Assembly: GCF_001042635.1 (NCBI RefSeq)
Contig: NZ_AP012331.1
Coordinates: forward strand, 1,364,001 to 1,428,000
Reading direction: 5' to 3'
Length of the DNA: 64,000 nucleotides
DNA from: Bifidobacterium scardovii JCM 12489 = DSM 13734
GTDB taxonomy: Bacteria; Actinomycetota; Actinomycetes; Actinomycetales; Bifidobacteriaceae
Shown here one piece after another: positions 24,046 through 31,706 of this stretch. A program made the position numbers and the translations under genes. How positions within the stretch are numbered: the stretch's first letter is position 1; every line of letters starts with the position of its first letter. Below the pieces are notes generated by a model, which was given only the letters and a program-made list of their open reading frames with translations, did not search any database and was not told the origin of the DNA.

Positions 24046-26925
24046 TCACTGCACCGACAGCGAGCCGCCGACGTCGGTGAGGATCGTATTGAGCAGCGGG
24101 TCGTCGTCCTGGATCCATTCGGCGTCGTAGGTGCGCGGATCGGAGAACGCGCTGGTGTCGACCAGCAGGTACTGGTCGCCGGCGGGGGAGTCGTTCCAGG
24201 TGCAGTCCACGGTGCGCCACTTGCCGTCGACCTTCACCACGTTCCAAGCGTGCCCGCCCTGCGACGTGTGCCCGGTGACGACCATCGTCTGCAGGCCGGC
24301 CTTCATCGCGATCGCATGGAACATGCTCGCGTAGCCGTCGCAGACCACCTTGCCGTGCTCGAAGCCGTCCCACGCGTTGTGCGCGGGCAGATAGATCGGC
24401 ACGGGGCGTTCCTGCCCCATCTGGTAGGCGGCGTAGTCGTACTCGACCTTGCCCGTGATCCAATCGTTGATCTGCTTGATCTTGTCCGCGTCCGAGCCGG
24501 ACGGCTTGATCTCGGCGATCGCCTGATCCGCCGCCGCGGATACGGTGTCGACCTTGTCCTTGTCCACGATGGCGACGATGTTGCCGGCGTAGTACGACGG
24601 GCCGTACGTGCCCCCGTCGTAGGCGAAGGAGTTCTGGTACCACGCCATCGCCGCGGCGTCCGTGGCGCGGGCCGCGAACACCTCGTCCTGTTCCCCCGGG
24701 TGCTTGAACTGGTCGACCGGGAAGGTGCCCTCGCCTGCGCTGAACTTCGCCATGATGAATTGCACCAGCGGATCGCCGCTGGCCTTGTCGGTGAATTGGT
24801 TGAGCGGCGTGTCCGGCTTGACCTCCGCCTTCTTCCTGTCGACCTTGTTCTGCTCCACCGCCTTCTTCAGATCGTTGTCGGACACGGACTGCACGACCAT
24901 GCCGGTCTGGGCGGAGCGCTTGAGCGAATCGGTGTTGTACTGCTTGAGCAGCCCGGCGATGTCGTAGTCCGCGCTCGGCACGACGAGCGTGTGCTCGACG
25001 GACTTGGGGGCGCGCGTGCCGGCCGCGTAGAACCGCAGCGTGGCCACGAGCGTGTCGGGGCCGCCGACCGCGTCGATCCGGTACTGGTCGGGCCTGCCCA
25101 GGAACGAATTCACCAGCACCTTGCTCGCCGGGGCGATCTCGCCGGCAAGCGCCTGCGTCGACCCGTTGCGCAGCGAGCCGTCCGCGGCGACGTAGGGCAC
25201 GGTCTGCGGGTATGAGGCGATGTCAGCCAGCAGCTCGCCGGCATCGTCGGGCAGCCGGTAGATCTTCGAATTCACGCGGTCCCACCCGGTTTCGCTGTCC
25301 GAGTTGAAGGTGAACTCGCCGACGGCCAGGGACGCGAAGTCGCTGCCCGCGGACACGCCCTTGCCGATCAGCTGCTTGTAGGCCGGCGCGGAGGCGAAGT
25401 CGTCGTTCATCGCGATCACGCCGACGCCGACGGCGCCGTTCTGGGTGATCAGGTATCGGCTGTCGGCGTCGGTGCGGTCCTTGTCCTTCAGCTGGTCGCC
25501 GTTGATGTCGGTGGCCATCAGGGCCGGGGAGTTCGAATCGCCGATCGGCGCGCGGGCGGCGCTCCACGAGGTGGCGTTCCCGTCGGCGATGTCCAGGATG
25601 GTCGGCTCCGATTCGCGCTTGTTGAAGACGGCGATCGCGTACTGCTTGGCGCCCTTGACCGCCTTCCACGACAGGCTGAGCCATCCCTGGTCGTCGATGG
25701 TGGCCGACAGGGGCTCCGGCGCCGCCAGTCCGTGCTCCTTGACGTTGATCTGCAGCACCTCGGGCCGCTCGAGCTTCCTGCCGTTCCCGTCGAAATGCAG
25801 GACCACCCAATACCTTGGGTGGTGGAACCATCCGTGCACGGTCTTGCCGCGATCCGGCTGCCCCTGGTACGGATCGTCCGGGGCGTCGCCGTGCTTGCTC
25901 CTGTCCCGCATTCTCTTGAACCAGTCGTCGTGGGCCTTGTTGGCTTGGTCCATGTCCTTGGAGCCGGCGAGCATGTAGAACAGATCGTCCTTGCCCTCCG
26001 CCCGGAGGCGTTCCTGGATCCGCGTGGTCGCATCGTTGATGTCGAGCGTGGCGCGCATGGTCTCGCTCGGCACGATCGACTTGGTCAGGTAATCGTATTC
26101 CGCGTCGATTTTGAGGTTCAGGCGGGGATCGGTGTAGATCTCGGCCACGGCGTCCTGCGCATAGGCGTCATCCTGCGCGCTGGAGTCGGCGATGCCCGAG
26201 CCGAGCGCCTGCGAGAATTCCGGCGTGTCCTTGATGTAGGACAGGTCGAGCGGCTCGAATGCGGACAGCTCCTTGACGCCGGCGTAGGCGTAGTCGGTGC
26301 CGGCGTACGATTCGGTCGGCCGCGCGCCGTCATGGCGCAGCATGCGGGGTATGGCGATGGCCGCGACGACCGCCACCACGAGCAGGACGCCGGCAACCGC
26401 CAGTATGATGCGCGGATGGCGTGCGAAGGCGGCCGCCACGGGATTGCGCCGTCGCCCGTTCGGCGGCCCGCCGGCAGGGCGCCCGGACCGCCCCGGCCGG
26501 GGCTGCCGGAAGGGAGCTGGCTGCCGATGCGGTTGGGACTGCGGCTGGTACGGCTGATACGGTTGATTCGGCGTGGGCCGCGACCAGGGGCCGTGCTGCT
26601 GCGCCGGCTGCGGCCGACCCTGCCATGGCGACTGGTCCGGGGGCTGTTGGGCGCCCGGCCGCGCCGGATGCGCGCCCTGCATCGGCGGGATCGGCTGGGC
26701 CGGCCAGGGCTGCGTCGGCTGCTGGGGGTTGGATCGCTGAGGCTGCCCTGGCTGTTGGGACTGCTGCTGGCGGTGCGGCGGCGCGAAGGGCCCCTCCGGC
26801 GCCGGCTGGCGCGGCATGGCCGGCTGCTGGCCGGCGGTGCCGTTCTGCGGCCGGCCATCGTTCCGTGGTCGGCCATCGTTCGGATTGTCGCCACCGAAGC
26901 GGTGACCGTTATGCGTGTGATCCAT
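24046..26925 (-). CDS. Membrane-anchored transglutaminase-like protein with a Pro/Gln-rich N-terminus
   Basis: The protein has 959 aa. The ATG at 26925 is chosen from the AGGGGGAA sequence upstream. Residues ~1-175 are hydrophilic and extremely rich in Pro, Gln, Arg and Gly. A single transmembrane helix follows (IILAVAGVLLVVAVVAAIAI, about residues 177-196), then a large ectodomain. The C-terminal 150 residues hold a transglutaminase-core fold: Cys862 in GKVVCDGYASMFHAIA, His in GGHAWNVVKVDGKW, and Asp in RTVDCTWND complete a Cys-His-Asp triad. Bacterial proteins of this fold are usually cysteine proteases or peptidoglycan/pseudomurein-linked enzymes. The N-terminus is predicted cytoplasmic and the catalytic part extracytoplasmic. 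The substrate is unknown. Confidence 0.85.
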   Translation of the reverse strand: MDHTHNGHRFGGDNPNDGRPRNDGRPQNGTAGQQPAMPRQPAPEGPFAPPHRQQQSQQPGQPQRSNPQQPTQPWPAQPIPPMQGAHPARPGAQQPPDQSPWQGRPQPAQQHGPWSRPTPNQPYQPYQPQSQPHRQPAPFRQPRPGRSGRPAGGPPNGRRRNPVAAAFARHPRIILAVAGVLLVVAVVAAIAIPRMLRHDGARPTESYAGTDYAYAGVKELSAFEPLDLSYIKDTPEFSQALGSGIADSSAQDDAYAQDAVAEIYTDPRLNLKIDAEYDYLTKSIVPSETMRATLDINDATTRIQERLRAEGKDDLFYMLAGSKDMDQANKAHDDWFKRMRDRSKHGDAPDDPYQGQPDRGKTVHGWFHHPRYWVVLHFDGNGRKLERPEVLQINVKEHGLAAPEPLSATIDDQGWLSLSWKAVKGAKQYAIAVFNKRESEPTILDIADGNATSWSAARAPIGDSNSPALMATDINGDQLKDKDRTDADSRYLITQNGAVGVGVIAMNDDFASAPAYKQLIGKGVSAGSDFASLAVGEFTFNSDSETGWDRVNSKIYRLPDDAGELLADIASYPQTVPYVAADGSLRNGSTQALAGEIAPASKVLVNSFLGRPDQYRIDAVGGPDTLVATLRFYAAGTRAPKSVEHTLVVPSADYDIAGLLKQYNTDSLKRSAQTGMVVQSVSDNDLKKAVEQNKVDRKKAEVKPDTPLNQFTDKASGDPLVQFIMAKFSAGEGTFPVDQFKHPGEQDEVFAARATDAAAMAWYQNSFAYDGGTYGPSYYAGNIVAIVDKDKVDTVSAAADQAIAEIKPSGSDADKIKQINDWITGKVEYDYAAYQMGQERPVPIYLPAHNAWDGFEHGKVVCDGYASMFHAIAMKAGLQTMVVTGHTSQGGHAWNVVKVDGKWRTVDCTWNDSPAGDQYLLVDTSAFSDPRTYDAEWIQDDDPLLNTILTDVGGSLSVQ

Positions 26926-27332
26926 GTGTTCCCCCTGACGGTAGGCCCCCTGACGGTAGGCGCTTGAAGCCGGCGGCATCGCGCGGCGTGCGCGGGCGCG
27001 GCCTTGGGGTCATCGTACTGAGGCCCGGATGCGCGTTCAACGGGACCTCGGGGAACGCGCGGTCCCCGAAACGCCCGTCGCCGTGGACCGGGCGCGGTCC
27101 ATGCGGCAACGGACGGCACCCCCGTGCATGGGGGCGCGTGTCGCATGGGAGGGGCTCTCCGCCGCGGTCCCGGCCGGATGCGCGGCCCCCGACACGCGGA
27201 TCGCCCCGGGCGTAACGGATCCCGGCATTCCGGTACCATGATTCATGCGCACGGGGCATATGGGACTCGCGAACAGCGTTTGAACGACCGGGCATGAACG
27301 TATACGACGCATGCAACGGTAAGGAGTACCCT
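26926..27332 (+). other. Intergenic gap between divergent genes
   Basis: A 14-base direct repeat, CCCCTGACGGTAGG, sits just upstream of the transglutaminase-like gene (26932-26960). Apart from the TAAGGAG ribosome binding site at the right end, nothing clear was seen: no terminator, riboswitch or small gene. Confidence 0.4.
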
Positions 27333-28250
27333 ATGCAGCACACCGTCCAGCACAAGCGCGTGGAACGCAGCGCGCTGATCGTCGGCATCGGTGCCAACGC
27401 GGTCATGGGCCTCGCCGGGGTCGCGGTCTTTCTCGCCACCGGCATCGAGGCGATTTTCCTCGACGCGGCCATCACCCTGATCGCATTGGTGTCGGGCGTC
27501 GTCGCCATCTGGATCTCCAAACGCAGCGTAAGGACCACCGAGCGGTTCCCCAACGGGCTGTTCGCGCTCGAGCCGGTGTACGCCATCGGCAAGGCGATCC
27601 TGACGATCGCGCTGCTCGCCTTCTCGCTGATCAGCGTCAGCCAGAGCGCGCTCGACTACGTGCGGTACGGCATCGGCGAGAAGATGACGCTCGGGCCGGT
27701 CGTCTACTACGAGATCGCGATGGTGGCCATCGGATTGGGGCTGTTCGCCTACTACCGCCGCGAGAACGCGAGGATCGGGGGATCCAGCACGCTGCTGGTC
27801 GCCGAATCCAAGGCGACGCTCGTCGACGCGGTCATCTCCGGGGGCATCGGCGCGGTCGCGGTGCTGCTGCTGTTCGTTCCCGACGGCTCGCCGCTGGCGT
27901 TCCTGCACTACACCGGCGACTTCTTCATCACCACGCTGCTGGTGGCGGTTTCGGCCAAGGAGCCGATCGGCGTGCTCCGGGATTCGTTCGTGGAACTGGT
28001 CGGCGGTGCGGTGACCGACGGGCCGACCACCGCCCACGCGGCGGATCTGGCCGCCACCCACCTGCCGAACGGCACCGCGCTGGACGCCGTGCAGGTGTAC
28101 AAGACCGGCATGAGCTACAACGTCGAGGTCTATCTGGCGTGCCGGGACGAATTCATCAGCGCCACCGAGCTGGTTGGGCGCAAGCGCTCGCTCGAGCGCG
28201 CGCTCGCCGAGCGCTTCCACATCGTCGACGTCGACTTCGTCTTCGACTGA
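27333..28250 (+). CDS. Cation diffusion facilitator (CDF) family transporter
   Basis: The protein has 305 aa. The ATG at 27333 follows TAAGGAG, so the longer in-frame form from 27294 is rejected. About six transmembrane segments occupy residues ~10-205. FLDAAITLIALVSG in helix 2 and ESKATLVDAVISGG in helix 5 hold the Asp residues that form the metal site in this family; helix 2 has D-A-A-I-T rather than the classical H/D-x-x-x-D. A cytoplasmic C-terminal domain of about 90 residues follows. It would exchange a divalent cation for protons across the membrane; which metal cannot be told. It stands alone, without a metal regulator. Confidence 0.85.
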   Translation: MQHTVQHKRVERSALIVGIGANAVMGLAGVAVFLATGIEAIFLDAAITLIALVSGVVAIWISKRSVRTTERFPNGLFALEPVYAIGKAILTIALLAFSLISVSQSALDYVRYGIGEKMTLGPVVYYEIAMVAIGLGLFAYYRRENARIGGSSTLLVAESKATLVDAVISGGIGAVAVLLLFVPDGSPLAFLHYTGDFFITTLLVAVSAKEPIGVLRDSFVELVGGAVTDGPTTAHAADLAATHLPNGTALDAVQVYKTGMSYNVEVYLACRDEFISATELVGRKRSLERALAERFHIVDVDFVFD

Positions 28251-28351
28251 CGGACGGCTTCGACTGAAGGACGGCGCGATCGGACCGGCCGGGGAACGGC
28301 CGTCGGGTGCCGACCGATCCGATCGCACGCAAGAGGGAAGGAGACCGCCGG

Positions 28352-29065
28352 TCAGAGCACGTTCGCGGGCTTGACGAACCGCCAGCCGCGCTGGTGGTAC
28401 GCCTGATCCCAGAACTCCCATTCCAGTTCGCAGCTCTTGAGGAAGATCTCCTCGGTGCGGTCCAGATGCGAGGCGTCGTACTTGGGGGCCTCGGCGTCGA
28501 TCATGGCGTACATCTTCGGCAGCAGCCCCTCGCCGTCCGCTGCGTCGACGTGCGCGTAGAAGTCGATCCACGGCTTGAACGCGTTGTCCGGCGTGTTCCT
28601 GCCCTCGGCCACCAGGCGGTTGGCGATTTCGGTGTACGTCCACGGGCACGGCGTCATCGCGGCCACCACGTCGATCAGATCGCCGGTGCGCGCCGCGTTG
28701 TACATGTGCTCGTTGTACAGGTAGGTGAACGGGGCCTGGGCCTCGTGCTGCAGGGATTCGTACGCCACGCCGGCCACGTTGCAGAAGTTGTGGTGCGGGT
28801 GGATCTCGCTGTTGAGGATGAAGCCGATCTGCCCGGCGAAGAACGCCATCTGGTCGCGGGTCACGCACTTCTGGATCGCGCCGGAGTACACCTTGATGAA
28901 GGCGTTGAGATAGTTGAAATCCTGACCGACGTAGAAGGTCAGCGCCTCCTTGGGCAGATCGCCGTCGGCGATGCCCTGCACGAACGGATGCTTGATGATC
29001 TCCTCGAGGATGGGCTGCCCGGCCTTGAGCAGGCGCTGCGAGAAGGAGACGGTGTTGTCGGTCAT
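28352..29065 (-). CDS. tenA: Thiaminase II / aminopyrimidine aminohydrolase
   Basis: The protein has 237 aa and is all-helical. TenA hallmarks are HPFVQGIADGDLPKEALTFY near the N-terminus, the catalytic Cys in TPCPWTYTEIA, the tyrosine-rich segment YLYNEHMYNA, and the Glu-rich end CELEWEFWDQAYHQ. It releases HMP from degraded thiamin precursors, a salvage function rather than true thiamin destruction. A TPP riboswitch stands upstream on the same strand, so expression should fall when thiamin pyrophosphate is abundant. This fits an organism whose main carbon pathway depends on a ThDP enzyme (xfp). Confidence 0.95.
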   Translation of the reverse strand: MTDNTVSFSQRLLKAGQPILEEIIKHPFVQGIADGDLPKEALTFYVGQDFNYLNAFIKVYSGAIQKCVTRDQMAFFAGQIGFILNSEIHPHHNFCNVAGVAYESLQHEAQAPFTYLYNEHMYNAARTGDLIDVVAAMTPCPWTYTEIANRLVAEGRNTPDNAFKPWIDFYAHVDAADGEGLLPKMYAMIDAEAPKYDASHLDRTEEIFLKSCELEWEFWDQAYHQRGWRFVKPANVL

Positions 29066-29141
29066 GGTACGTGTCGCTTTCCGAAAAGGGATGGATGGGA
29101 GCGCACACTGGGACCACCAGACGTGACTGACGTCGAAACCA

Positions 29142-29222
29142 CTTTCCTACGTTGGTATTACCCACATCAGGTTCGAAGGGATTGGCGGCAGCCATCTCAG
29201 CGCAAAGGCACCCCTAGTGTTC
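29142..29222 (-). ncRNA. TPP riboswitch (THI element) controlling tenA
   Basis: Read on the minus strand the conserved THI-box segments appear in order: AGGGGTGCC, GCTGAGATGG, CCCTTCGAACCTGAT, GGGTAATACCA and CGTAGGAAAG. Together they form the usual P1-P5 aptamer. About 75 bases separate the aptamer from the tenA start. Actinobacterial THI elements mostly act by sequestering the ribosome binding site, and no clear intrinsic terminator was seen in the gap, so translational control is favoured. Confidence 0.95.
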
Positions 29223-29260
29223 CGCGTATGCAGGGACCACGCTAGCACCCGGGATGGGCA

Positions 29261-29923
29261 TTAGCGGTGCCCGTTGATCCACGCGATGGCGAGCTGCGTG
29301 CGGTTGGCGAGCCCCAGCTTGTCGAGGATCGCGCTGATGCGGTTGCGAACCGTGCCCTCGCTCAGGTACAGGGTCGCGGCGATGTCGCGGTTGTCGAGCC
29401 CCTCGGCGACGAGCGCGGCGATGTCGCGCTCGCGTTCGCCCAGCAGCGCGTCGAGGGACCCGCCCGGCACGCCTTCCGCGGCGGGTGCCGGGCCCGTGCC
29501 GGAGGGGCCCGCCGCGCCGGTGAGCTTGCCGAGCACCTCCGCTCCGAGCACCACCTGCCCGGCCATGACCGCCTGCAGCGCGGGGGCCACCGCCGCGACG
29601 TCCTGCTTGATGAGATAGCCCTTGGCGCCGAGATCCATCGCCTGCGCGATGTAGTTCCGGTCCGAGAACGTGGTCAGGAACAGGATGCGCGCCGCCGGAT
29701 CCCTGGCGAGAATCTCCCGGGCGGCGTCCAGCCCGTCCCGGCCGGGCATCTGGATGTCGATGAGCAGCACGTCCGGATGGCTGGACGGCGTTTCGAAATA
29801 GCGCCGCACGGCGGCGTCGCCGTCATGCGCCGTCCACAGCACGTCGCCCGCTCCCGTGGCGGCCAGGATGGTCTCCAGCGATTGGCAGACGATCGGATCG
29901 TCGTCCACGATTGCGATTCTCAT
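29261..29923 (-). CDS. LuxR/NarL-family response regulator
   Basis: The protein has 220 aa. The receiver domain has the acidic cluster DDDP at residues 7-10 and phosphoacceptor Asp56 in DVLLIDIQMPGRDG. A Gly/Pro/Ala-rich linker (~135-155) leads to a LuxR-type helix-turn-helix with GERERDIAALVAEGLDNRDI and the recognition helix EGTVRNRISAIL. It overlaps the kinase gene by four bases and is its partner. The targets are unknown; unlike the first two-component pair, no ABC gene adjoins it. Confidence 0.93.
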   Translation of the reverse strand: MRIAIVDDDPIVCQSLETILAATGAGDVLWTAHDGDAAVRRYFETPSSHPDVLLIDIQMPGRDGLDAAREILARDPAARILFLTTFSDRNYIAQAMDLGAKGYLIKQDVAAVAPALQAVMAGQVVLGAEVLGKLTGAAGPSGTGPAPAAEGVPGGSLDALLGERERDIAALVAEGLDNRDIAATLYLSEGTVRNRISAILDKLGLANRTQLAIAWINGHR

Positions 29924-31248
29924 CGGCTCCTCGATTCATGGTGCGTCGTCGGTTCCAAGCTCTTCCACGCGGCCGCTTCCGGTTCGGCCGGCGTGCCCGG
30001 CTGATCGGTCCGACGCCGTTTCGGCACGGATGCGAACACGCGCCAGCCGCCCTCGTACGGGCCGCAGACCGCGGTGCCGCCGAGGGCCCGCACCCGCGAT
30101 TCGATATCCGCCAGGCCCATGCCCCGCGTCGGTTCGCCGGCCATCCGCGCATGGCCGTCGTTCGCCGGGCCCGGATCCTGCACGACCAGCTGCCAGAACG
30201 CCGGGAAATCCCGCAGCGTCACGCTGGCGGAGGCGGCCGCGCTGTGGTGCACCGTATTCGACAGGGCCTCCCTGATCACCGTGGCGAAGCAGCGCGAGAC
30301 CGGCGCCGGCGCCGAGGCGATGTCGTTGGCCAGCGTCACGGCGAACCCGGGGGAGATGCCGTCGAACGAGGCGACCGCATCGTCGATCTGCGCGACGAAA
30401 TCGGTGCCGTCGTCGTCAAGGTCGTGCACCGAACGGCGCACCATCGTCATCGCGTCGTCCAGCGTCCCGCCCAATGCGGCGAACCCCCGGGCCGCGGCGG
30501 CGTCGCCCGTGGCCTCGGCCACCGCCTTGCCGGCCTGCGCCTGCATGATCGCGCGGGTCAGCAGGTGGCCCACGTTGTCGTGGATCTCGCGGGCGATGCG
30601 CGTGCGTTCGCCGAGCGTGGCCATGCGGACCGACTGGGCGCGTTCCTCGTCGATGTCGGCGATGCGCGAGCGGGCGGACCGGGAGGACTCCCGCGCCCGG
30701 TCCTGCGCCTGCAGCAGCGCGCGCCGCGCCGCGTCCACACCGGCGCGGGCGCGGCCCAGAACGAACCCGAGCAGCGCGACCGGCGCAAGCACCAGCACGG
30801 GCAGGTACCCGGCGAGGCCGTTGCCGCCGGTGGCGGCGCGGAACCACATCGCCGCCAAGGGAAGCGCCCAGAACCAGCGTGCGGCGGCCGCAAGCCATGC
30901 AAGCGGAGTCGCGCCGCCGGCCGAGAAGGGGAGCGGGGCCGTGATCCGGGCGGCGCCGCGGCCGGGTTTGCCCGCCCGAGGCGCCCCGGTCAGGCGCGCC
31001 GCATCGTAGGCGACAAGCGGCACGAACGCGCTCCATGCCGGCGCGGCGACGGCGATGGCCGGATACGCCAGGCACGGCAGCCATGACCATCGCGTGTCGG
31101 CGCGCAGCCATTCGGCCAGCCCGGCGGCGGACACGGCCGACAGCAGCCCGGCGACGAACACGCCGTCCGGCTGAGCCCCGGGCGGCAGCAGCAGGGCCAG
31201 CGCCATGCCCAGCACCAGCAGCGTGCACTTCTCGGCCAACACGCGCAT
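29920..31248 (-). CDS. Sensor histidine kinase, NarL/DesK type
   Basis: The protein has 442 aa. The first ~165 residues contain about five hydrophobic helices, with short loops and no large external domain. The dimerisation box is REIHDNVGHLLTRAIM, with His223 as predicted phosphoacceptor. The ATPase domain follows, with the N-box VIREALSNTVHHS and the G-box GMGLADIESRVRALGG. Upstream lies a repeat-filled gap that must contain the promoter. The stimulus is unknown. It is very Ala/Arg-rich, in line with its GC-rich codons. Confidence 0.93.
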   Translation of the reverse strand: MRVLAEKCTLLVLGMALALLLPPGAQPDGVFVAGLLSAVSAAGLAEWLRADTRWSWLPCLAYPAIAVAAPAWSAFVPLVAYDAARLTGAPRAGKPGRGAARITAPLPFSAGGATPLAWLAAAARWFWALPLAAMWFRAATGGNGLAGYLPVLVLAPVALLGFVLGRARAGVDAARRALLQAQDRARESSRSARSRIADIDEERAQSVRMATLGERTRIAREIHDNVGHLLTRAIMQAQAGKAVAEATGDAAAARGFAALGGTLDDAMTMVRRSVHDLDDDGTDFVAQIDDAVASFDGISPGFAVTLANDIASAPAPVSRCFATVIREALSNTVHHSAAASASVTLRDFPAFWQLVVQDPGPANDGHARMAGEPTRGMGLADIESRVRALGGTAVCGPYEGGWRVFASVPKRRRTDQPGTPAEPEAAAWKSLEPTTHHESRSR

Positions 31249-31706
31249 GGGACCTCCCGTTCGTCAGGATCTTCGATCCCCAGTCTAGTGGCATCATGCA
31301 GTGGCCCACGCCCCCGCTGGATGGGCAGTCCTGTGGACTGCCCATAGCAGTGCGTGAAGCGCACGTCGCATGTGATGTCGGGGCTGTCGGCGCAGCCGAC
31401 TGGGGGTGGTCGATAGCATAGTCGTATCAAGCATCCGACCACCCTCCGGCGCTACGCGCCACCTCCCGCCAGCGGGAGGATCAACTCAACAATTTGCAAG
31501 AGACTACTAGTGTCCCGTACCGTAATCGCGTGCCGGATTCCGGCTCCCTCCCCGAGGGGGCCGCCGGTGCGGAGGAACACCACATATGCGCCGGGCGTGG
31601 GGTTTAGTCCCATGGCGTTTGCGCGGCGGCGGACCTACACTGTCTGCAGATGGATGCGGGGCGCCGCCGAGGGGCGCCGGCCCCGCCGCAAGGGGGATGA
31701 CAGCCG
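31249..31706 (+). repeat. Repeat-filled intergenic gap (family B repeat and hairpins)
   Basis: No gene is supported. At 31308-31318 the sequence CGCCCCCGCTGG begins a family B repeat whose second half, GCTGTCGGCGCAGCCGACTG, appears only at about 31383-31402. The roughly 60 bases between hold a perfect hairpin (ATGGGCAGTCC/GGACTGCCCAT, 31321-31345) and a second one, GTGCG/CGCAC. A GCGGGAGG-type stem follows near 31470, and a family A fragment at about 31541-31562. Confidence 0.7.
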
